Assembly: GCA_038230695.1 (NCBI GenBank)
Contig: JBBRMT010000036.1
Coordinates: 1-24,775 of the forward strand
Length of the DNA: 24,775 bases
DNA from: QHBQ01 sp038230695
GTDB lineage: Bacteria; Chloroflexota; Chloroflexia; QHBQ01
Direction: 5' to 3'
Numbering within the stretch: position 1 is the first letter of the stretch; each line of letters opens with the position of its first letter. Of the stretch, positions 7,887 through 13,591 are shown piece after piece. Position numbers and translations under genes: made by a program. Under the pieces are notes generated by a model. The model saw nothing but the letters and a program-made list of their open reading frames with translations. It had not been told where the DNA came from and did no database searches.

Positions 7887-9653
7887 TCAACGCGTCTCTG
7901 CTGATAACTTCCCAGGCTGATAAACATACTCCACATTGCGCTGGATCAGCTGATAGCTATCGCAAACCGCCAATGCGATGGCGGGCGACTCTACGCCACC
8001 GCCGCCGCTCTTGCAGGGGTTGCTATCAGCCAGGATGATCAGCGCAAACTTTTTGGCCCGAATGTCGGCCACGATCTGGCTTTCATCCCAGCGGTCGGCA
8101 GGATTAGGGTGAATCGATGGGCTACTGGCATGGGTCTGGGTATAGGGGTCGGTGCTGCGTGGGCGCTGGTGGGCGGATAGCGCCAGCGTTACGTTGTCGG
8201 AGTAGATTAGCCCGCCATTGTTGGTGGCGAACTGGGCGATATGGCTCATGCCATCAAGCTGGCTAGCGCTGGGCAAGCGAAACTGGTAGGCTTGCAGATC
8301 GTGGGGGTCGTACTCGGCGTTGACCAACACCCAGACCAACACGGCAACCACGCCAATGCCTACTAGCCCACCAACCCGCAGCGTCAGTGCGGCACGACTA
8401 TCCTCAACCCAATCGAGCAGCCAGCCGATCAGCAGCCCGAAGCCGATGCAGAGCGCGGAGAAAGCGTCGAGGAAGTGATTGCTTACCCCACCGAGCGTGC
8501 CAACCCCGCTGGCCTGCACCACCGCCGCCAGTGCATAGAGGAACAGCATGACCTTAAGTGCTGAGTGCTGAGTGCTGAGTGCTGAGTGCTGAGTGTCTGA
8601 ATCCGCTTCTCCGCTGAACCTATTTCGTTGGTTGGCCGGGGCTAGGCTTTTTGCTGCAGTCGCCAAACCAACCAGCAGCCCTGCTGCACCCATTATGATC
8701 AGCGGCCAGTTGACCGCCCAGACCGTTTGCACGTAGCTAACCACCCGCTCGAAGCTCCAGGGCAGGGCATGAACCGTGATCATGTGCCAATAGTAGCCAC
8801 CCGCCGTCTGCCAGTCGAGTAGCAGCGACACGCCGCCAACGATGGCGAGATATAGCGCAATGGCCTTGAGGCCGCGCCGCCAGTCGGCCCATAGCAGTAC
8901 GATGAACCCCGCCCCCGCTCCTGCCACACTGGTCTGCTTGGTAAGCATCGCCAGGGCAAAGGCGATTGCCGCAAGGTAAACCAGATTTGAGTTTTGAGTT
9001 TTGAGTTTTGAGTTAATACTACCCGCTTGCGCCATATTTGTAGGGGCGGGCGGTGGCCCGCCCTGTTGCCTAGCATTGTCGCCTTCATACGTAGGGGCGA
9101 ACCGTTGTTCACCCTGGTAGGATGGGATATATCGGGCCACACAATACAGGCCGAGCAAGGCGAAGGACATCGCCAGCACATCGGGCTTGACGATTGCGCC
9201 CCAGAAGGCGATTAGCGAGTTGGCAAGGAAGGCCAGTGTGGCAATCAAGGCGGCAAGACGGCGGCGGGTGGTGAGGTTGATTAGCGCAAATATAAGTGCA
9301 GCGGCGGTTAGGCTTGATAGTATCGTTAGCGTCCGCCCCACCTTCAGGCTGTAGCCGGTGAAGTGGATGAACGGCAGATTTAGCAGGTAATAGAGCGGTG
9401 GATAGGGAGCGGCGACAAACTGCTGCGGGGCGGGGAAGTTGTAGATATTCTGACCCTGATCCAGCAGCATCGTTTCGGCGGCGATCATGCCTTCGCTCTC
9501 ATCCACCTGAAAAGGGTAGCCAAAGATGCCCGCGCTGAACCCCACCGATTGCGCGGTACGCCACAGCAGCAGCGCAGCTATCAGCAGCGCCAATCCTACC
9601 GCCACGATTGATAGATTTCGGGATATATTAACTTGTGGATTGCTGTTTCTCAC
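7887..9653 (-). CDS. GT-C membrane glycosyltransferase (GT39/ArnT-like) carrying repeat insertions
   Basis: About 588 residues with roughly ten membrane segments. An acidic pair follows TM1 (FQVDESEGMIAAE, Asp51-Glu52), placed like the catalytic Asp-Glu of the first outer loop in PMT/ArnT-type GT-C enzymes, which use polyprenyl-phosphate sugars. PYPPLYY, and RTLTILSSL after TM2, also fit. The frame is open from GTG 9665, but GTG 9653 is preferred: it makes a GTGA overlap with the upstream stop and has GGGGAGG just before it (a short 3-nt gap). Two loops are enlarged by repeats in frame: residues ~177-224 (two 26-bp hairpins plus a 7-bp array) and the segment at 8557-8640 (an SQRI-type repeat plus a 7-bp array). 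Acceptor and sugar are unknown. The protein is the last of the cluster and ends 1 bp from a convergent gene. Confidence 0.8.
   Translation of the reverse strand: MRNSNPQVNISRNLSIVAVGLALLIAALLLWRTAQSVGFSAGIFGYPFQVDESEGMIAAETMLLDQGQNIYNFPAPQQFVAAPYPPLYYLLNLPFIHFTGYSLKVGRTLTILSSLTAAALIFALINLTTRRRLAALIATLAFLANSLIAFWGAIVKPDVLAMSFALLGLYCVARYIPSYQGEQRFAPTYEGDNARQQGGPPPAPTNMAQAGSINSKLKTQNSNLVYLAAIAFALAMLTKQTSVAGAGAGFIVLLWADWRRGLKAIALYLAIVGGVSLLLDWQTAGGYYWHMITVHALPWSFERVVSYVQTVWAVNWPLIIMGAAGLLVGLATAAKSLAPANQRNRFSGEADSDTQHSALSTQHSALKVMLFLYALAAVVQASGVGTLGGVSNHFLDAFSALCIGFGLLIGWLLDWVEDSRAALTLRVGGLVGIGVVAVLVWVLVNAEYDPHDLQAYQFRLPSASQLDGMSHIAQFATNNGGLIYSDNVTLALSAHQRPRSTDPYTQTHASSPSIHPNPADRWDESQIVADIRAKKFALIILADSNPCKSGGGGVESPAIALAVCDSYQLIQRNVEYVYQPGKLSAETR
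8557..8595 (-). repeat. In-frame 7-bp tandem array (AGTGCTG units)
   Basis: Five perfect AGTGCTG units plus a partial one. On the coding strand the unit is CAGCACT and gives LSTQHSALSTQHSA in the loop before a membrane helix. The coding orientation has no stop in any frame; the opposite orientation contains TGA in all three. Confidence 0.9.
8600..8636 (-). repeat. SQRI-type repeat, variant copy
   Basis: On the coding strand it encodes NQRNRFSGEADS. It resembles the copy at 11700-11752 (SQRISFSGETEEADK) and shares the AGCCAACG...CGGA layout. It lies directly before the 7-bp array in the direction of translation. Confidence 0.6.
8986..9014 (-). repeat. In-frame 7-bp tandem array (TTTTGAG units)
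   Basis: Four units, the first one slightly changed. The coding strand reads ACTCAAA and gives NSKLKTQNSNL immediately before the membrane helix YLAAIAFALAML. Confidence 0.85.
9040..9116 (-). repeat. Two 26-bp hairpin elements, direct repeat
   Basis: Copies lie at 9040-9065 and 9091-9116. Each runs GTAGGGGC...CCCTG around a palindrome: GGGCGGGC/GCCCGCCC with loop GGTG in the first, and GGGCGAAC/GTTCaCCC with loop CGTT in the second. The coding strand gives QGGPPPAPT and QGEQRFAPT, in the same codon phase. Confidence 0.85.
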
Positions 9654-12262
9654 TGTCCTCCCCACCGCGCCTCGGCTAGCATGAAGCCACGCAGTTGCGG
9701 GTCGCTGCCGCTGGCGACGAAGGTGGAACTGGATAGCGAAAGGATAGCCCCGCCGCTCGTGTTTGTCACGACTGCACTAGGTACGGCAATGCGATAATCG
9801 TGCCAGGCAGTGGTAACTGTGACGCTGCCGATAGTCACCCCCGCAACGCTAACGCTTACTGTAGGGGCGGTGAGGTTGGCAGGCCAGTAGCCGCGCAATC
9901 TCATGGTGAGCGTCGCACTGGTCGGGCTGGCTGGGCAGAGGCGCAGCGATGTTGTCGGCTGCACGCTCCAACGGTAACGCTGGATGCCATCCACCTCGGC
10001 AGTGGCGAAGCCATGTACACTACCCATATCCTGACCCTCATCGCCAACGTGCAGGTCGCATTGCAGCGTGGGGGTGAAGTGGCTCCAGGCCCAATCGCTG
10101 GCCGCCGCATAGTTATCGCGCACCACGCGGTTGACGAAGCCTACGGTGGGGTCAATACCCTGGGCGCGAGCGATTTCGCCCAGCACAAGATAACGCCCCC
10201 AGTAGCCGTTATCAATCGCGCCTGCAAACTGCTGGGCAGACTTGAGATCGCCGCGCCACACGCTCAAGTTGGCCTGCGCGGTTTGGGTCTCGGCCAGATT
10301 CTGATCGGCTTGATTATACTCCTTTGCCGCGCCTGCCAGATCGCCGCTCGCAAGTAGCTCATCGCCAGCGGCAAGATGCTGCTGCTTGCCCCACGCCGCC
10401 ACCCCTTGCACCGTCTGCGCCAGCGGATAGGCAGGCAGGTTGGCGATTAGGAAAGCAACGATCAGAATTGCGGCTACGGCAGCCTTGTACCATGAGTTAT
10501 GCTGAACTTTAGGAAGCAAAAAGCCCCCAGCGGGGGTTGGGGGAGAAAACTCGCCCCTTGGCAACGCTTGTCGAGGGCCAGCCGCCCCTGGTGCCAGGGT
10601 TGGAGCTGATGAAACATGGTCGTCACTGCCAGCTTTCTCCCCCAACCCTCCGCTGGGGGCTTTTTGCCTTGACCTGCTGCGTCCCGCCAAAATCAGGGCG
10701 GTCAGGCTACGCCACAGCGGGCGCAGGTTGAGCAACGTCCAGGCGGCGTATGGCAGCAGGAAGAACAGAACCGCGAGGCGGAAGCGTACCACCGCGAAGA
10801 AGAGGAAAGCCAGCGCGAAGTTGACCAACGCCCAGGCAACCACATAGCCGTGCAGCCGGTGACGCGGCGCAGCGAACAGCCCTACAATCGCCAGCGGCAC
10901 AAGTAGCAGGTACAGAGTGTCGTCGAGCGTAATGCTGGCTAGCAGGTGCGCGGCGGGGACGAGTCCATGCGTGTAGCCCTGGGTGAATCGTTCCTCCGCG
11001 CTGAAGTTGCCCGCCCACAAATCGTTCATCTCCTTCAGCCCCTTGCCGACGAAGCCGAGGGGGTCGGCGCGGAGCAAATCGAAGCCCCGCGCATAGGCAT
11101 AATTCTGGCGTGCGCCCTGGTTGGCGATTGCCAGCAAGTCACCCGCCAACCGTCCACCGTCCAGCCCACGATTAGCCCCCAACCAGAAGTTGTAACCAGC
11201 GGTGGTATCAGTAGGGATGATGTAGCCGTAGGCGACATAGTTTCGCACCGTCCAGGGCGCAAGGGTGAGCATTGCCGTAAGGAGAAAGGCAGCGATGAGA
11301 TTTGAGATTTGAGATTTGAGATTTGAGTTGGGTACAGATCGTAGATTCAGCCACAGCACAAAGGCAGCAAACGGCAGGTAAACCAGTGCGGTGCCGCGCA
11401 CCAACATTGCCAGGCCGAGCAACAAGCCAGCGAGGGCGGTGTAGCCGAGTTTTGAGTTTTGAGTTTTGAGTTTTGAGTTGGATGTAGTATCGTTGATGGT
11501 ATTTGCTGGCCCAATCCGTTTATCCGTTTTCACAATCCGTTGGCTATCGTTTGTCTGTATCGGTGTAGGATCAGCATCTCCCCGCACCAAGCCTCTCCCC
11601 AGCGGGGAGAGGTTTGGTGCGGCGTTGCTTGCTTCTGCATTGCTGGTATTGTCAGCCTCTCCCCTCACCAAACCTCTCCCCGCTGGGGAGAGGCTTTTTG
11701 CCTTATCCGCTTCCTCCGTTTCTCCGCTGAAACTAATGCGCTGGCTAGTATCGTCAAATCGGATAATTGCCAGCAGAAACAGGCCAAATAGCAGGATGAA
11801 CAATGTTTCGCCCAGCAGCAAATAGGGCAGGATTATGAATGGCAAATAGAAGGCAGCGAACAGGCCGCTGACGAATGCGACGGCGGGTCCGAGGGCGCGG
11901 TGGGCCAGCAAATAGAGGACTGCGATGCTTGCCAGGCTGAGTCCGAGTTGCAGCAAGCGGGCGGGCAACAGGCTGTCGTGGCCGAATAGCTGGAAGGTGA
12001 AGCCGAGGGTGGCGGGATAGAGCGGGGTGCGGGTCCAGAGAAAAGTGTCCCAGAAGCTGAAGCCGCGCCCGCTGGCGAACACCACCGCCCCCGCGAAATA
12101 CTCCGGCTCGTCCACCACGAAGCCGCGATCCGCAGCGGGCATCACCAGCAGCCAGTAGCCGAGACGTGCGATCAGGGCGACTATGAGGACGATGGGTAGT
12201 GCGACGCTAGCCCTCTCCCATCCTCCCGCAGCGAACGAGGAGCTTGGCGTAGTGCTGCTCAT
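9650..12262 (-). CDS. GT-C membrane glycosyltransferase with C-terminal beta-sandwich domain
   Basis: 870 residues. The GT-C part has an acidic motif after TM1 (VVDEPEYFAGA) and a typical series of hydrophobic helices (ETLFILLFGLFLLAIIRF; LLLGLAMLVRGTALVYLP; LTLAPWTVRNY), so it probably transfers a sugar from a polyprenyl-phosphate donor outside the membrane. After the last helix comes a short alpha-helical, TPR-like stretch (LASGDLAGAAKEYNQADQNL). It is followed by a C-terminal beta-rich domain of about 150 residues whose YRW...LRLRGYWP...STFVASG pattern matches the N-terminal domain of the 13592-16420 protein. The ATG overlaps the GT4 stop (ATGA, 12259-12262). Three loops contain in-frame repeats: 11447-11752, 11297-11327 and 10516-10667. 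Together they add well over 100 residues unlike the rest of the protein. Substrate unknown. Confidence 0.8.
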   Translation of the reverse strand: MSSTTPSSSFAAGGWERASVALPIVLIVALIARLGYWLLVMPAADRGFVVDEPEYFAGAVVFASGRGFSFWDTFLWTRTPLYPATLGFTFQLFGHDSLLPARLLQLGLSLASIAVLYLLAHRALGPAVAFVSGLFAAFYLPFIILPYLLLGETLFILLFGLFLLAIIRFDDTSQRISFSGETEEADKAKSLSPAGRGLVRGEADNTSNAEASNAAPNLSPLGRGLVRGDADPTPIQTNDSQRIVKTDKRIGPANTINDTTSNSKLKTQNSKLGYTALAGLLLGLAMLVRGTALVYLPFAAFVLWLNLRSVPNSNLKSQISNLIAAFLLTAMLTLAPWTVRNYVAYGYIIPTDTTAGYNFWLGANRGLDGGRLAGDLLAIANQGARQNYAYARGFDLLRADPLGFVGKGLKEMNDLWAGNFSAEERFTQGYTHGLVPAAHLLASITLDDTLYLLLVPLAIVGLFAAPRHRLHGYVVAWALVNFALAFLFFAVVRFRLAVLFFLLPYAAWTLLNLRPLWRSLTALILAGRSRSRQKAPSGGLGEKAGSDDHVSSAPTLAPGAAGPRQALPRGEFSPPTPAGGFLLPKVQHNSWYKAAVAAILIVAFLIANLPAYPLAQTVQGVAAWGKQQHLAAGDELLASGDLAGAAKEYNQADQNLAETQTAQANLSVWRGDLKSAQQFAGAIDNGYWGRYLVLGEIARAQGIDPTVGFVNRVVRDNYAAASDWAWSHFTPTLQCDLHVGDEGQDMGSVHGFATAEVDGIQRYRWSVQPTTSLRLCPASPTSATLTMRLRGYWPANLTAPTVSVSVAGVTIGSVTVTTAWHDYRIAVPSAVVTNTSGGAILSLSSSTFVASGSDPQLRGFMLAEARWGGQ
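10516..10667 (-). repeat. 152-bp MITE-like unit with 33/34-bp inverted arms, inside a coding region
   Basis: Arm 10516-10548 and arm 10634-10667 are reverse complements apart from one small change (CCCCC against CCTCC). The outer ends read GCAAAAAGCCCCCAGCGG, and 85 bp lie between the arms. The frame stays open through the unit, giving QKAPSGGLGEKAG... and ...PTPAGGFLLPK. The arm is a relative of the palindromes at 11571-11700. Confidence 0.85.
11297..11327 (-). repeat. In-frame 7-bp tandem array (GAGATTT units)
   Basis: Four perfect GAGATTT units plus GAG. The coding strand gives SNLKSQISNL between LWLNLR and the next membrane helix. The sequence differs from the other arrays, but the period and coding orientation are the same. 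Confidence 0.9.
11447..11479 (-). repeat. In-frame 7-bp tandem array (GAGTTTT units)
   Basis: Four perfect units plus GAGTT. The coding strand gives NSKLKTQNSKL just before the membrane helix YTALAGLLLGLAML. It is the last element of the composite insertion 11447-11752. Confidence 0.9.
11511..11550 (-). repeat. SQRI-type repeat
   Basis: The coding strand gives DSQRIVKTDKRIG. It is nearly identical to the copy at 15567-15617 in another gene, with two or more CGGAT-type submotifs on the minus strand. Confidence 0.8.
11571..11700 (-). repeat. Two CCTCTCCCC/GGGGAGAGG palindromic elements, direct repeat
   Basis: Copies lie at 11571-11622 and 11651-11700. Each has a 9-bp perfect stem around AGC or GCT, followed by a TTTGGTGxGGGGAGA flank on the coding strand. 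They encode LSPLGRGLVRGD and LSPAGRGLVRGE. LSPxGRG is, from general knowledge, a common translation of interspersed palindromes in bacterial genomes. Confidence 0.85.
11700..11752 (-). repeat. SQRI-type repeat, longer variant
   Basis: The coding strand gives TSQRISFSGETEEADKA. It resembles 8600-8636 and opens the composite insertion in this gene in translation order. Confidence 0.6.
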
Positions 12263-13512
12263 CGCTTGCGAGCCGCGTGGTGACGCTGGGCCAGGCCGTA
12301 GAGGTCAACGAAGCGGGCAGCGACCGCCGTCCAGTTGAGGTCATCGAGGACGCGGCGGCGGCTGGCTGCGCCGTAGCGCTCACGCAGGGCAGGGTCGGCT
12401 AGCAGGCGGTTGATCGCCTCAACCAGTGCGACGGGATCCTTCTCCGCCACCAGTTCGCCATTCTGGCCGGGGATGACTGCCAGTGGCACACCCGCAACGC
12501 GGCTGGCGACAACTGAGCGGCCACTCGCCATCGCTTCCAGTAGGGTGTTGGGCAGACCGTCCACATTGCCCGCCTCGTCGCGGATGCTGGGCAGCACAAA
12601 CAGATCACAGCCGCTGAAGTATAGGGGGATCTGGTCACGTTCCACCCAGCCGGGGAAGCTAACACGATCAGCGATACCTAGCGATGCGGCCAGCGCCTTC
12701 AACTCATCGAGCAAATCGCCACCGCCCGCCAGCACCAGCCTGGCATTAGGGTGGGCGGCCAGCACCGCAGGCATAGCGCGGATGAGGTACTCGAAGCCCT
12801 TTTTGTAAACCATGCGGCCCACGCTGAAGATGATCAGGCAGTCTGCAGGCAGTCCGAGGGTGTCGCGCAACTCCGCACCAGGATTGGCGATGGCTGCGGA
12901 AGGCGCGAAACTTGCAGGGTCTACGCCGTAGGGGATGACCTGGCTGACGCGGCGAGGTGCGCCGATGCGAATGGCGCGTTGGCGCAGGTCGTCGCTGCTG
13001 GCGGACACGCCATCGGCGCGGCGGAAGGTGGCACGAGCGACGCGGCGCAACACGGGATTGCGCTCGGCGACCCACACATCGGAACCGTGCAGGCTAATCA
13101 CCAGCGGCAGGTGGCGCATACTAGCAGCCAGCGCAGCGACCGGCCCATTGGGTATCACCCAGTGGGCGTGGATCACATCAAACTTAATCTGGCTAGTCAG
13201 GCGGCGCAGCGCCCACAGGCTGCTAGCCAACACCAGTGGGGTGATCGGATAGATAGCAGGCTTGAGCTTGACATCGGCCTCCAGCGACTCGGCGTAGCCC
13301 CAGATATTTAGCTGACGGAGGGGCGCATACTTGAAGAAATGCAGATGCACCCCTTGCTCCAGCGGCTGGCGACGCAAGTCGGGGTGGTAGGGGGCTAGCA
13401 CATGAACCTCATGCCCCAGGCTGGCGACGCTGGCGGCGATACCCTCGATGAATGGGGCGGTCACATCACCGGGGTACTTGGGGTATGAGGATGTTACCAT
13501 ACATATCTTCAT
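12259..13512 (-). CDS. Family 4 glycosyltransferase (GT-B fold)
   Basis: A 417-residue cytoplasmic enzyme. The frame is open to 13578, but ATG 13512 is chosen because the protein then opens MKICMVTSSYPKYPGD, the normal GT4 N-terminus, and a promoter overlaps the extra codons. The N-lobe (glycosyltransferase 4-like) has GHEVHVLAPYHP, DVIHAHWVIPNG and SLHGSDVW. The C-lobe (Glycos_transf_1) has IFSVGRMVYKKGFEYLIRA, LVLAGGGDL and DLFVLPS, then DGLPNTLLEAMASG, where Asp stands in the first acidic position of the EX7E motif. It transfers a hexose from a nucleotide-sugar donor to a growing lipid-linked glycan; the exact sugar cannot be told. The stop overlaps the next start (ATGA), coupling it to the two downstream GT-C genes. 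Confidence 0.92.
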   Translation of the reverse strand: MKICMVTSSYPKYPGDVTAPFIEGIAASVASLGHEVHVLAPYHPDLRRQPLEQGVHLHFFKYAPLRQLNIWGYAESLEADVKLKPAIYPITPLVLASSLWALRRLTSQIKFDVIHAHWVIPNGPVAALAASMRHLPLVISLHGSDVWVAERNPVLRRVARATFRRADGVSASSDDLRQRAIRIGAPRRVSQVIPYGVDPASFAPSAAIANPGAELRDTLGLPADCLIIFSVGRMVYKKGFEYLIRAMPAVLAAHPNARLVLAGGGDLLDELKALAASLGIADRVSFPGWVERDQIPLYFSGCDLFVLPSIRDEAGNVDGLPNTLLEAMASGRSVVASRVAGVPLAVIPGQNGELVAEKDPVALVEAINRLLADPALRERYGAASRRRVLDDLNWTAVAARFVDLYGLAQRHHAARKR

Positions 13513-13519
13513 CGCGCTT

Positions 13520-13548
13520 ATTCTACACTTTCGCCGATTTAGTTGCAA
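13520..13548 (-). promoter_or_regulatory. Promoter for the GT4 gene, probably giving a leaderless transcript
   Basis: On the minus strand TTGCAA (13548-13543), a 17-bp spacer and TAGAAT (13525-13520). The ATG begins only 7 nt after the -10 box, where transcription would normally start, and there is no Shine-Dalgarno in between (AAGCGCG). It divides the glycan cluster into two transcription units or adds an internal start. Confidence 0.55.
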
Positions 13549-13591
13549 AGTAGGCCACAGCAAACAACGGTTCGCCAATTAGCAGCCGCCG

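Noticed and set aside
8557..9014. Possible CRISPR-like array from regularly repeated short units
   Set aside because: The units are 7 bp, tandem without spacers, and translated in frame; no cas genes are near.
9800..10357. A 185-codon plus-strand frame opposite the GT-C gene
   Set aside because: It is antisense to the beta-sandwich domain shared with other proteins here; no recognisable domain or ribosome-binding site.
12751..13311. A 186-codon plus-strand frame opposite the GT4 gene
   Set aside because: It is a shadow of a strongly supported GT4 gene and shows no family motif.
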